A DNA stretch of 64,000 nucleotides from Mayfieldus sp963740555 (lineage in GTDB: Bacteria; Actinomycetota; Thermoleophilia; Solirubrobacterales; 70-9). The position numbers were made by a program, and so were the translations under genes. Under the pieces are notes generated by a model. That model worked only from the letters and a program-made list of their open reading frames with translations. It was not told where the DNA came from and did not search any database. Positions 41,828 to 51,039 of the stretch are shown in pieces. The DNA lies in assembly GCA_963740555.1 (NCBI GenBank), contig CAVUES010000012.1, positions 124,001 through 188,000 of the forward strand, read 5' to 3'. Positions within the stretch are counted from its first letter, which is position 1. Each line of letters opens with the position of its first letter.

Positions 41828-42543
41828 GCGCCGGTCCCAGCGAGATCGCGCGCCGCTTTCCGGGTCGAGGGAGGCCGCCGGGCCGAGGTGGGCGACCCGC
41901 CCGCCGAGCTTCGAGCACCAGCACGCGATCGGATTCGCGGCAGCGCCCGCTCGGGATCATGGCTGACCAGGACCCGGGTGCGCCCGCGCCCGATCAGCTC
42001 CCGCGCAAGCTCGCGCCCCTCGGCGTCGAGGTGGGAGTCGGGCTCGTCGAGCAGCAGCAGCTCAGGGTCGTGAAGGACGCAGCGAGCGACGGCGAGGCGC
42101 TGGCGCATCCCGGCCGAGAGCCCGTCCACCCGCTCGTTGGCGCGCTGCTCCATGCCCACCGATTCGAGCAGCACGTCTATGCGCTCCTCGGCCTGATCCG
42201 CGGCAAGACCGTGCAGGCGGGCGTTGAAGCGAAGGTTCTCGCGCCCGGAGAGGTCGCGGTAGAGCAGCGGCTCGTGGCCGAGGTATCCGACTCGGCCGCG
42301 CAGCTTCCAGGCCTCGCCGGGCAGCTCGCAGCCGAGTACGCGGGCGCCGCCGCCGCTCGCCCTCAGCAGCGTCGCCAGGATTCGCAGCAGGGTCGTCTTG
42401 CCGGCGCCGTTGGGGCCCAGCACGAGCAGCGTCTCGCGCGCCGCCAGCTCCAGGCTGACGCCTGACAGTGCGGCCCGCTCGCCGAAGTCGCGGCGCAGGC
42501 CGCGCAGCTCGATCGCAGTCTCGTTTGCCGGTTCGGATTTCAT
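41824..42543 (-). CDS. ccmA: Heme exporter ATPase CcmA with scrambled C-terminus
   Basis: ATPase of the CcmAB transporter. From the ATG at 42543 the core is complete: GPNGAGKTTLL (Walker A), GLSAGMRQRLAVARC (signature), LLLLDEPDSHLD (Walker B) and LVSHDPERAL (H-loop). The last 40 or so residues then look wrong in this frame, while ESDRVLVLEAR and then GGRVAHLGPAASLDPE, which fit the family, appear in the other two frames. Three single-base changes within about 110 bp (41840-41950) restore the ancestral reading. Because they add up to three, the original frame reaches its own stop, and an active ATPase is possible. First gene of the heme series. Confidence 0.85.
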   Translation of the reverse strand: MKSEPANETAIELRGLRRDFGERAALSGVSLELAARETLLVLGPNGAGKTTLLRILATLLRASGGGARVLGCELPGEAWKLRGRVGYLGHEPLLYRDLSGRENLRFNARLHGLAADQAEERIDVLLESVGMEQRANERVDGLSAGMRQRLAVARCVLHDPELLLLDEPDSHLDAEGRELARELIGRGRTRVLVSHDPERALPRIRSRAGARSSAGGSPTSARRPPSTRKAARDLAGTGA

Positions 42544-42619
42544 CGGCCCCACTGTAGGGTGATGACGAGAGCCGGGGACTGCGCAACTTCGCTCCCGCGG
42601 CCGTGTAGGCGAGGTTGCA

Positions 42620-44230
42620 GTGCGGAACCGGTTGCTGACATTGGCTCTGATCGCCGGCGGGCTCTCGCTGATGGCGGCGGGTACCGCGCAGGCGCACCCG
42701 AAGGTCTCGCTGACCTTGAGGCCCAAGACCGCCGACCTCGGTCAGCGCGTGCGCTTCAAGGGCCACGCCCGAGGCGCTGTTTCCGGCACGCTGGTGCAGC
42801 TCCAGGAGCGCGTCCGGCGGCGCTGGAAGCGCGTCATCCGCACTCGCACGCAGGGGCCGAAGTTCGCCTTCAAGCTGGGCTTTCACAACTTCGGTCGCCT
42901 GCGGCTGCGCGTCGCGGTCGCCGGCAGAGGCCACTCGCGGATTCGGAAGCTGACCGTCCTCGACGTGCCGGTCGGGATCCACAAGATCAAGCACGTCGTC
43001 GTGATCATGCAGGAGAACCGCTCATTCGACTCCTACTTCGGGACCTATCCCGGCGCCGACGGGATCCCACCCGGCGCCTGCGTCCCGGACCCCGCCACCG
43101 GCGCTTGCGTTGCGCCCTATCACGACACCAACAACGTGAACGCAGGCGGCCCGCACGGCGCCGCCGCCGCCCGCGCCGACCTCAACAACGGAGCGATGAA
43201 CGGGTTCGTCGGCGAGGCCGAAGGGGCGCAGGGCTGCGTCACCCCCGGCACCCCGGCATGCCAGACCGACGTCATGGGCTATCACGACGGCTCAGACATC
43301 CCCAACTACTGGGACTACGCGCGCAACTTCGTCCTCCAGGACCACCTCTTCGAGCCCAACGCCTCCTGGAGCCTGCCGATGCACCTGTTCATGGTCTCCG
43401 AGTGGTCGGCCCGCTGCACGACCCCCGATGACCCCTTCAGCTGCACCAACGCGCTCGACGATCCCGGCTTTCAGGACACCAACCCAAACGACTCGCTGCT
43501 CGGCCCGCAACCGGTCTACGCCTGGACCGACATGACCTACCTCATGCACCGCGCCGGGGTCAGCTGGGGCTACTTCGTCAAGCAGGGGGTGGAGCCGGAC
43601 TGCGCCAACGGGGCGGAGCGCTGTCCGAACGCACCCAAGCAGGGCCCGGCGACACCGGGGATCTGGAACCCGCTGCCTGACTTCGACACCGTGCAGGAGG
43701 ACCGCCAGCAGGGCAACGTCCAGGACGTCGCCGCCTTTCTCGAGGACGCGAGGCTCGGCAACCTGCCCAACGTCTCCTGGGTGATTCCCAGCCAGGCCAC
43801 CAGCGAGCACCCGCCCGCCTCGGTGTTCACCGGCCAATCCTACGTCACCAACCTGGTCAACAAGATCATGTCCGGGCCCGACTGGTCGAGCACCGCGATC
43901 TTCTTGAGCTGGGACGACTGGGGAGGCTTCTACGACCACGTCGTGCCACCGGTGATCGACGGCAACGGGTACGGGTTCCGGGCCCCGGGACTGGTGATCA
44001 GCCCCTATGCCAAGCAGGGCTTCATCGACCATCACGTGCTCAGCCACGACGCCTACAACAAGTTCATCGAGGACGACTTCCTCGCCAGCCAGCGGCTCAA
44101 TCCGGCCAACGACGGACGGCCCGACCCGCGCCCGGACGTGCGCGAGGCCGCCCCGCAGCTGGGCACGATGACCCGAGACTTCGACTTTCACCAGAAGCCC
44201 CGCGCGCCGATGATCCTGCCCAAGCGTTGA
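42620..44230 (+). CDS. Secreted phosphoesterase (phospholipase C/acid phosphatase family)
   Basis: 536-residue exported enzyme. A signal peptide (1-25) and a small beta-sandwich-like domain (about 27-115) precede the phosphoesterase domain (about 120-520). The metal-binding motif is VVIMQENRSFDSYFG, followed by NASWSLPMHLFMVSEWS, the SEHPPAS segment and the DDWGGFYDHVVPP motif with catalytic/metal Asp and His residues. The family hydrolyses phospholipids or phosphate monoesters outside the cell. GTG at 42620. Divergent from ccmA. Confidence 0.92.
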   Translation: MRNRLLTLALIAGGLSLMAAGTAQAHPKVSLTLRPKTADLGQRVRFKGHARGAVSGTLVQLQERVRRRWKRVIRTRTQGPKFAFKLGFHNFGRLRLRVAVAGRGHSRIRKLTVLDVPVGIHKIKHVVVIMQENRSFDSYFGTYPGADGIPPGACVPDPATGACVAPYHDTNNVNAGGPHGAAAARADLNNGAMNGFVGEAEGAQGCVTPGTPACQTDVMGYHDGSDIPNYWDYARNFVLQDHLFEPNASWSLPMHLFMVSEWSARCTTPDDPFSCTNALDDPGFQDTNPNDSLLGPQPVYAWTDMTYLMHRAGVSWGYFVKQGVEPDCANGAERCPNAPKQGPATPGIWNPLPDFDTVQEDRQQGNVQDVAAFLEDARLGNLPNVSWVIPSQATSEHPPASVFTGQSYVTNLVNKIMSGPDWSSTAIFLSWDDWGGFYDHVVPPVIDGNGYGFRAPGLVISPYAKQGFIDHHVLSHDAYNKFIEDDFLASQRLNPANDGRPDPRPDVREAAPQLGTMTRDFDFHQKPRAPMILPKR

Positions 44231-44264
44231 CGAGGCGGCCGCGACCAGACAGGAGGCAGAACCC

Positions 44265-44774
44265 ATGACCGGCATCCGCGACAAACTGACCTACGCAAAC
44301 GTGATGGCGACCATCGCCGTCTTCCTAGCCCTCGGCGGCGGCGCCTACGCCGCCCTGCGGGTGCCGAAGAACTCGGTTGGCCACCGCCAGCTGAAAAAGA
44401 ACGCGGTGACCGGGAGCAAGGTCAGGGATGGGAGCCTCTCGGGGCGCGACCTCAGAAGGGGCTCGGTCGGCCAGAGGGAGATCGGCCTGCTCGGGCTCAG
44501 CAACCTGAAGGGCAACTCGGGCACGGCGACCAACGATGCGGCAGTCAACCTGGTCTCCGGAGCCTGCGATCGCTTCGTGTTCACCGCCACCGGCGCCGAA
44601 CCCGGTGATGCGGTGATGCTCGGCGGCTCGGACATCGTGGCGCTGAACCATGCGATGATCGGCGGTCCCACGGTTTCGAACCCGAACCAGATGAACATCA
44701 CGGTCTGCGCCGGCCAAACGGTGGTGAGCCAGCCGGCCGGCGCGATCCAGCTGCGCTTCGCGACGCTGCGCTAG
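44265..44774 (+). CDS. Secreted protein of a Solirubrobacterales-type family
   Basis: 169 residues. The N-terminus (KLTYANVMATIAVFLALGGG, a signal peptide) is followed by VPKNSVGHRQLKKNAVTGSK, an Asn/Gly/Ser-rich segment with beta-helix-like repeats (SVGHRQL, AVTGSKV, SLSGRDL, SVGQREI) and a C-terminal beta domain. Many paralogues with this start occur in Solirubrobacterales, and the function is unknown. Its stop overlaps that of the convergent aldehyde dehydrogenase by 4 bp. The start ATG lies 34 bp after the phosphoesterase. Confidence 0.83.
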   Translation: MTGIRDKLTYANVMATIAVFLALGGGAYAALRVPKNSVGHRQLKKNAVTGSKVRDGSLSGRDLRRGSVGQREIGLLGLSNLKGNSGTATNDAAVNLVSGACDRFVFTATGAEPGDAVMLGGSDIVALNHAMIGGPTVSNPNQMNITVCAGQTVVSQPAGAIQLRFATLR

Positions 44775-46399
44775 GCGCCGCGCTTGGCGCCGTTGCGGCG
44801 CAGCGTGCGCGCACCGACCTTCAGCAGCGGGCCGATGCCGTCCCGCAGCGCCGCCAGCCGGTGGCCGTTGCGGCCGTAGATCAGCCGCGCCGAGGAGCGC
44901 ACCGCGTTGCCAAGCGTGTCGTCATACGGGTGCCACCAGAAATCCCGCGCCACGGCCGGATCCCAGCTAATCAGCTTGATGTTGGTGCACTCGTAGAAGC
45001 CGAACTTCGAGTGCGATCGCCCCAGCCCGGAATCCTTGACGCCGCCCCACGAGCACTGGCAGGTGCCGTGGCTGAACGAGTGATCGTTGATCCACACCAT
45101 CCCCGACTCGATCTGGCGCGCCATCCGCTCGCCCTTCTGGCGGTCGGTCGTCCACACCGAGGCCCCGAGCCCGAACTCGGAGTCGTTGGCCAGCTCGATC
45201 GCCTGCTCGTCGGAGTCGACGACGACGATCGGCAGCACCGGGCCGAACACCTCCTCGTTCATGATCCGCATCTCGTGCGTGACCCTGGTAAGCACGATCG
45301 GGGCGATGAACTTGCCCGGCAGGCCGGGGACCTCGGTCGGCCCTCCGCAGAGCTTCTCGGCGCCGTTGCGAACCGCGTCGTCGACCAGCTCGTTGACGAT
45401 CTCGTACTGCTCCTCCGATGTCATCGGGCCGATCTCGGTCTCCCAGTCGAGCGGGTTTCCGAGCTGCAACTCCTTCGCCTTCTCGGCGACTCCGGTCGTG
45501 AAGGGTTCGGCGAGCTCGCGGTTCACGTACACGCGCTCGATACCCGAGCAGGTCTGGCCTGCATTGGCGAAGCCGCCCCAGACCGCCCCCGAGATCGTGT
45601 GCTCGAGCTTCGCGTCGGCGCAAACGATCATCGGGTCCTTGCCGCCGAGCTCGAGCACCGAGCCCTTCATGTTGCGGGCGCAGGCCTCGCCGACCTTGCG
45701 CCCCACCTCGACCGAGCCGGTGAAGAAGATCTTGCCGGCCGTCGACTTGGTGAGCGCGTCGCCGATCCGGCCGCCGCCGTGGACGGTGCGGACCAGTCCC
45801 TCCGGGAACCCCGCCTTCTCGAACACGCTTCGGATCCGCTCGCCGAGCAGCGGCGTCAGGCTGGCCGGCTTCAGGACCACCCCGTTGCCGGCCATCAGCG
45901 CGATCGCGACCTCGCCAAATGGGATCGACCAGGGGTAGTTCCAGGGCGCGATCACGCCGACGACGCCGATCGGCTCGTAGGAGAAGTGACTCGGCTTGCC
46001 GATCGTGAACAGCTGCGCGTTCTTGATCTTCTCGTCGGCGAGGATCTTCGGCCCGTGGTCGGCGCACCAGTGCAGAAGGTCGATCGTCGGCAGCAGCTCC
46101 ATCGTGTAGGACTCGGCGCGCGGCTTTCCCTGCTCGCTCGAGAGGAGCTCGGCGATCTCGTCGATCTCGTCGAGGATCACGTCCGCGGCACGGCGCATGT
46201 AGCCGGCGCGGTCCTCGAGCGTCAGCTCCGCCCAGGCGGGCTGCACCCGCGCGACGTCGTCGACGATTGCCTGCACCTTGGCTGGCGTGATCGTCTCCAC
46301 CGAGCCGACCGGCTCGCCGGTCGCCGGGTTCAGCGACTCGAGCTGCTTGGGCTGACGGGCGCTGGTCGACTGGGTCTCGGGGGCTGTGGCCGATTCCAT
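44771..46399 (-). CDS. NAD(P)-dependent aldehyde dehydrogenase
   Basis: 542-residue aldehyde dehydrogenase oxidising aldehydes to acids. Catalytic residues: Asn154 (PWNYPW), Glu250 (LELGGKDP) and nucleophile Cys284 (NAGQTCSG). A Ser/Thr-rich N-terminal extension (about 20 residues) and a C-terminal extension of about 60 residues (RSSARLIYGRNGHRL) are longer than in typical 480-residue enzymes. The C-terminal part resembles fatty or aromatic aldehyde dehydrogenases of the membrane-associated kind, but no TM helix is evident. Substrate not defined. ATG at 46399. Confidence 0.92.
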   Translation of the reverse strand: MESATAPETQSTSARQPKQLESLNPATGEPVGSVETITPAKVQAIVDDVARVQPAWAELTLEDRAGYMRRAADVILDEIDEIAELLSSEQGKPRAESYTMELLPTIDLLHWCADHGPKILADEKIKNAQLFTIGKPSHFSYEPIGVVGVIAPWNYPWSIPFGEVAIALMAGNGVVLKPASLTPLLGERIRSVFEKAGFPEGLVRTVHGGGRIGDALTKSTAGKIFFTGSVEVGRKVGEACARNMKGSVLELGGKDPMIVCADAKLEHTISGAVWGGFANAGQTCSGIERVYVNRELAEPFTTGVAEKAKELQLGNPLDWETEIGPMTSEEQYEIVNELVDDAVRNGAEKLCGGPTEVPGLPGKFIAPIVLTRVTHEMRIMNEEVFGPVLPIVVVDSDEQAIELANDSEFGLGASVWTTDRQKGERMARQIESGMVWINDHSFSHGTCQCSWGGVKDSGLGRSHSKFGFYECTNIKLISWDPAVARDFWWHPYDDTLGNAVRSSARLIYGRNGHRLAALRDGIGPLLKVGARTLRRNGAKRGA

Positions 46400-46441
46400 T
46401 TGGGCTCCTCCGATCGGGGAATGCCCAAGTCTATGTATGAG

Positions 46442-46477
46442 GCGACCGGAGTCCCCCCAGTCCGGGCCTCCGGTCGC
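46442..46477 (-). terminator. Hairpin downstream of rarA
   Basis: Perfect 10-bp inverted repeat (46442-46451 with 46468-46477, GCGACCGGAG and its complement) with a 16-nt loop. It lies in the 150-bp gap after the rarA stop and before the aldehyde dehydrogenase start, both on the minus strand. No T-run. Probable terminator for rarA. Confidence 0.55.
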
Positions 46478-46549
46478 TTCACCAGCCTCCCTGGCTACCT
46501 GATGAGGGCGACTTTCAGAACACGACGACCCCGGCGAAGTTGCGAAGCA

Positions 46550-47884
46550 TCACTTGCCTAGACGGCGACGGATGACCTCGAGGCGACGGCGAAGCTCGGT
46601 TTCGAAGCCGCGGTCGGTCGGCTCGTAGAAGCGGCGCTCCTCCAGGGCGTCGGGCATCAGCGGCTGCTCGCCGAGCCCGCCCGGCTCGTCGTGCGGATAG
46701 ACGTAGCCGACCCCGCGGCCGAGCTTGCCGGCACCCGGATAGTGCGCGTCGCGCAGGTAGTCGGGGGGCGGCTTGGCGCCGTGCGCGCGGACCTCGGCGC
46801 GGGCGGCGTTGATCGCGCGGTAGGAGGCGTTGGACTTCGGAGCCAGCGCCAGATAGACCGCCGCCTGGGCGAGGTTGAGCGCGCACTCCGGAAGGCCGAC
46901 CCGGTCGACGGCGCCGGCGGCGGCGTTGGCGACGACCAGCGCCTGCGGGTCGGCGTTGCCGACGTCCTCGGAGGCGAGGATCACCATCCGCCGCGCGATG
47001 AAGCGTGGGTCCTCGCCGCCCTCCAGCATCACCGCCAGGTAGTAGATGGAGGCGTCGGGGTCGGAGCCACGGGTGGCCTTGATCCAGGCGGAGATGTAGT
47101 CGTAGTGACGGTCGCCCTCGCGGTCGTAGTCGAGCGCCTTGCGCTGCAGCGCGTCCTCGACCGCGGCGATGTCGACGGCTCCGCCACCTTCCGCCCGCTC
47201 GACGGCCCGCTCGAGCGCCGAGAGCGCGACCCGCGCGTCGCCGCCGCTGCGCGCGGCCAGCATCCGCAGCGCCTCGTCGGCGACCGCAGGCGGATCGGCG
47301 ATCCCGCGCTCGTCGGTGAGCGCCCGTCGCAGCAGCGCCTCGACGCCCGCTGGCTCCAGCGGTTGCAGCTCGTAGATCTGGCAGCGCGACAGCAGCGCCG
47401 AGTTGACCTCGAAGTAGGGGTTCTCGGTCGTCGCCCCGATCAGGGTCAGCAGGCCCTCCTCGACCGCCGGCAGAAGCGCGTCCTGCTGCGCCTTGTTGAA
47501 GCGGTGGATCTCGTCGAGAAAGAAGACCGTCGGGCGGTCGGTCGCTCGCCGGCGCTCCTCGGCGCGCTCGATCGCGGCGCGAATCTCGGCCCGCCCGGCG
47601 TTCACCGCCGACTCCTCCTCGAAGGCGGCGTCGGTGCGGTTGGCGACGATCCGCGCCAGCGTCGTCTTGCCGCTGCCCGGCGGCCCGTAGAGGATCGCGC
47701 TGTGCGGATGCCCGGACTCGATCGCGGTTCGCAGCGCCGAGCCCTCACCCAGCAGGTGCTCCTGTCCGACCAGCTCGCCGAGGTCGCGGGGGCGCATCCG
47801 CACCGCAAGCGGCGCCTCGTCGGCCGGCACGCTGGTCCGCCGCCCGGCCGCTTCCTCTGTCTCGAACAGGCGCTCTTCCATCAT
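46550..47884 (-). CDS. rarA: Replication-associated recombination protein A (MgsA/RarA family AAA+ ATPase)
   Basis: 444-residue AAA+ ATPase acting at stalled replication forks. Walker A GPPGSGKTT (67-75), Walker B FFLDEIHRF (DEIH 124-127), sensor 1 LIGATTENPYFEVN, Arg finger region SRCQIYEL, and the C-terminal tetramerisation domain with RHYDYISAWIKATRGSDPDA. Complete and well conserved. ATG at 47884 (47881 is also Met). Confidence 0.95.
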   Translation of the reverse strand: MMEERLFETEEAAGRRTSVPADEAPLAVRMRPRDLGELVGQEHLLGEGSALRTAIESGHPHSAILYGPPGSGKTTLARIVANRTDAAFEEESAVNAGRAEIRAAIERAEERRRATDRPTVFFLDEIHRFNKAQQDALLPAVEEGLLTLIGATTENPYFEVNSALLSRCQIYELQPLEPAGVEALLRRALTDERGIADPPAVADEALRMLAARSGGDARVALSALERAVERAEGGGAVDIAAVEDALQRKALDYDREGDRHYDYISAWIKATRGSDPDASIYYLAVMLEGGEDPRFIARRMVILASEDVGNADPQALVVANAAAGAVDRVGLPECALNLAQAAVYLALAPKSNASYRAINAARAEVRAHGAKPPPDYLRDAHYPGAGKLGRGVGYVYPHDEPGGLGEQPLMPDALEERRFYEPTDRGFETELRRRLEVIRRRLGK

Positions 47885-47943
47885 CGAGTGAGTATGAAGG
47901 CGTTAACCAGCCGAGCGCCGCGAGCGAGTAGGTTGCGCGCCTC

Positions 47944-48708
47944 GTGAGCGGCGTCGAGCTGATCCTGGTTGCGGTCTGGTCGTTCGTCGTCTCGTTCTTT
48001 GGCGGAATGGTCGGCCTGGTGCTCGGCAACCTACGGCTGCCCCTGGTCGTCTTGGTAGGCAGCAGTGCCGCCGCAGCCGCGGGCGCCAACGTGGCGATCT
48101 CCGGAGCGGCGGCGCTGAGCGCCGCCTACGCCCACTGGCGGGGCGGACGGCTGAGCTGGCGCCTGTTCGCCTGGATGGCGCCCACCTCCCTGGTCGGCGC
48201 GGTGGTCGGAGGATTGATCTCCGGAGTGCTCCCAAACAGGATTCTGCTCGGGGCGATTGCGATCGTCGTCCTCTACGGAGCGGTCGAGGTGGCGCGCTAC
48301 CAGCGTCCGCCGGGGTCCGGGGAGGTCTCGGTGCCCGACCGACGCAGCCTGCTGATCCACGCTGCGCTGGTCGGATTCGGCGTTGGACTGCTGGGCGGTT
48401 TCGTGGGGCTGATCCTGGGCTCGTTGCGGCTGCCGGCTCTGGTCAAGTACGCGGGAGTGAGCCCCTACGCCGCTGTGGGCACGAACGCGGCGGTTGGGGT
48501 GGTGGTCGGGATCGGCGGGCTGATCGGCCACCTGCCCGGGGGCATCGACTGGTCGATCCTCGCGGTGGGGGCGGCCGCGGCGATGCCGGCCGCCTACTTT
48601 GGCGCCCACTTCACAGGTCGCCTCGACGAGCACCAGCTGCTGCGGGCGATCTCAGCGATCCTCGTCGTCAGCGGCACGGCGATGGCCATTCAGGCGATCG
48701 TCGGCTGA
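47944..48708 (+). CDS. TSUP-family (TauE/SafE) transporter
   Basis: 254-residue membrane protein with about eight TM helices in two similar halves, as in sulfite/sulfur-compound exporters. Each half carries a GGxVGLxLG-type motif (FGGMVGLVLGNLRLP, LGGFVGLILGSLRLP) and an Ala/Asn-rich segment (AAAGANVAIS, AVGTNAAVGV). Substrate unknown; the family moves sulfite, sulfonates or other small anions. GTG at 47944, divergent from rarA. Confidence 0.9.
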   Translation: MSGVELILVAVWSFVVSFFGGMVGLVLGNLRLPLVVLVGSSAAAAAGANVAISGAAALSAAYAHWRGGRLSWRLFAWMAPTSLVGAVVGGLISGVLPNRILLGAIAIVVLYGAVEVARYQRPPGSGEVSVPDRRSLLIHAALVGFGVGLLGGFVGLILGSLRLPALVKYAGVSPYAAVGTNAAVGVVVGIGGLIGHLPGGIDWSILAVGAAAAMPAAYFGAHFTGRLDEHQLLRAISAILVVSGTAMAIQAIVG

Positions 48709-48799
48709 GCTGAACCGGCACCTGGGTAACACGATTGCGGCGGCTTCGCCGCCTGACCAGCCTGTGCCGGTGCCTAACGGCACCGGCATACTTACCTTC

Positions 48800-50138
48800 A
48801 TGCACGAGCGAACCGCGCAGGCGGTCGCGCCGGAAGGGCTCGGAGGCGACACGGTCGAGCTTCTCCAGCGCCTGATTCGCTTCAACACGGTCAACCCGCC
48901 GGGCAACGAGGAGCAAGCGCAGTTGTATCTGCGAGACCTGCTCGCCGACGCCGGTTGGGAGTGCGAGCTGCTCTCCGCCGAGGAGGGTCGCCCGAACCTG
49001 GTCGCGCGGCTTCGCGGCGAGGCCGAAGGTCCGACGCTGGCGATGATCTCCCACGTCGACACGGTCCCCGCCGATCCGTCCGAGTGGACGCACGATCCCT
49101 GGAGCGGCGACCTGCACGAGGACTACGTCTGGGGGCGCGGCGCGCTCGACATGAAAGACCAGGTGGCGGCCGAGACCGCGGCATGCGTGCGGCTCGCCCG
49201 CGACGGATGGCGGCCGCAGCGCGGTGAGCTGATGCTGGTGGTGAGCGCCGACGAGGAGATGGGTGCGCACGCTGGCGCCAAGTGGCTTTGCGAAGAGCAG
49301 CCCGAGAAGGTGCGCTGCGACTTCGTCGTCAACGAGGGCGCCGGCCTGGCGATCGAGTACGAGGGACGCCGCTTCTACACCCTCGCGGTCGGCGAGAAGG
49401 GCGTCTTCCGCTTCAACGTGCGGACCCATGGGGTGGCGGGCCATGCCTCGCTGCCCGGGCGTCGGCGACAACGCGCTGCTGAAGATGGCGCCGCTCTCTG
49501 GAGCGGCTTCGCAATCAGCCGCCCCGCGAGGCGACCGCCGACACCGAGCTGTTTCTGGAGCGGCTGCTGGGGGAGAAGCCAGACGACCTCGACGCGCACT
49601 GGAGCGAATCCGCGCCGCCGACCCGCTGCTCGCCGTGCTCCTCGCCGAGCCGATGCTCGGCGTCACCCTCACGCCGACCAAGGCCAGCGCTTCGGAGAAG
49701 GAGAACGTCGTCCCCTCGCGCGCCGAGGTGCTGGTCGACTGCCGGGTGCCGCCCGGGATCGAAGAGGACGTCGTGCGGGAGCGCATCGCTTCGGTGCTCG
49801 GCGAGGGCGAATACGAGATCGAGTTCACCGAGACGGTGGTGGGCAACCGCTCCGACTTCGCCGGGCCGCTGGCGGACGCGGTCGAGGCCTGGGTCGCCGA
49901 CTTCGAGCCCGGAGCGGCGGTCCTGCCCCTGGTGATGCCCGGGTTCAGCGACAGCCACTGGTTTCGCAAGGCGTTCGGGGCGACCGCGTTCGGGTTCTGC
50001 CCCCAGACCGCGATGAGCCTCGCCGAGGCGGTGCCGCTGGTCCATGGGGCCGACGAGCGGGTCGCGGTCGCCGACGTCGAGCTGATGGCCTCCTTCTTCC
50101 ACGACCTCCCGAAGCGGGTCCTGGACAACCATGAGTGA
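48800..50138 (+). pseudogene. M20-family metallohydrolase, three frame breaks
   Basis: Zinc-dependent peptidase/deacylase of the ArgE/DapE/carboxypeptidase G2 class. Intact motifs: ISHVDTVP (metal His/Asp), GRGALDMKDQVAAETAA, SADEEMG (catalytic Glu) and later SDSHWFRKAFG with the last metal His. Within 49450-49600 the frame changes three times: after GHASLPG near 49457 (+1), before LERLRNQPPREATADTELF near 49494 (+1) and before LERIRAADPLLAVLLAEP near 49595 (-1). Net +1. ATG at 48800. Family sequence is preserved in all pieces, so decay is recent or artificial. Confidence 0.83.
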
Positions 50139-51021
50139 TCAAGGTGGGCACCACCCGCCGGCGGCGGAAGCGGAGCTGAGCACGCCGGCGGACAGTGGTG
50201 GACGTGAACCGATCCGCCTCGGTGGCATGGCGCTTCGCAACGGGTTGCTGATCCACGGCCCGACCCACTGGGCCGCCGCGGCCCGCGACCCCGATGGCGC
50301 GATCCAGGTCGCCTCGGAGCCCAAGCCGGTGCTGGCCCCGCGCCTCGCCGGGCGCCTGCCCCTGCTGCGCGGGCCGTTGAAGCTCGCCGAGGCGATGGCG
50401 GTGGTCCCGATCGTGCGCATGCGCCTGCCGGCGGCGCGGCTTCCGTTCGAGGACCGGCGGGTGATCGCGGCGATCGCGGCGACCCTGGCCGCAAGCTCGG
50501 TGCTGCGCCGTCGGGTTCCGGCGACCGCGATGCGCGAGGGGCTGATCCAGGCGATCGGAATCGTGCCGGCGCTTGTCGCGCTCCGCGATCACGACCTCGC
50601 CGCCTACCACGGTGTCGAGCACAAGGCGATCGGCGCCTACGAGCAGGGCTCCGACGATCCCGCCAGCGCACCGAAGGAACACCGTCGCTGCGGATCCAAC
50701 CTGATCGCGCCGATGATCGTCCTCTCGGTCGGAGGTGCGGTGCTGCTCGAACGCCTGCTCGACCAGCCTGGCCCGATCGCCCGCGCCGGGGTCGGGCTCG
50801 GGGGCGCCGGGATCGCGGTCGAGATGTTCGCCTGGAGCGACCGCCACAGCGACACGGCGCTGGCGCGCGCCTTCCACACCCCAGGGCACGAGATCCAGCG
50901 ACTGATCGCCACCCGCGAGCCGACCCCCGAACAACTGGACGTCGGGATCGCGGCCCTGGCCGAGATCCTGCGGGTGGAGCAGGCGAGCGACGCCGGCCAG
51001 GACCCGGCGACCAGCGACTAG
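50131..51021 (+). CDS. DUF1385-family membrane protein
   Basis: 296 residues with four or so TM helices. Family marks are IRLGGMALRNGLLIHGP near the N-terminus (usually GGQAVLEGVMMRG), YHGVEHKAIGAYEQG and EHRRCGSNL, whose His/Cys/Glu residues may bind metal. The function of DUF1385 is unknown; in many bacteria it lies near prfA/rpmE, which is not so here. ATG at 50131 overlaps the M20 gene's stop by 8 bp. Confidence 0.88.
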   Translation: MSDQGGHHPPAAEAELSTPADSGGREPIRLGGMALRNGLLIHGPTHWAAAARDPDGAIQVASEPKPVLAPRLAGRLPLLRGPLKLAEAMAVVPIVRMRLPAARLPFEDRRVIAAIAATLAASSVLRRRVPATAMREGLIQAIGIVPALVALRDHDLAAYHGVEHKAIGAYEQGSDDPASAPKEHRRCGSNLIAPMIVLSVGGAVLLERLLDQPGPIARAGVGLGGAGIAVEMFAWSDRHSDTALARAFHTPGHEIQRLIATREPTPEQLDVGIAALAEILRVEQASDAGQDPATSD

Positions 51022-51039
51022 CAACTAACTTCTAACTTC

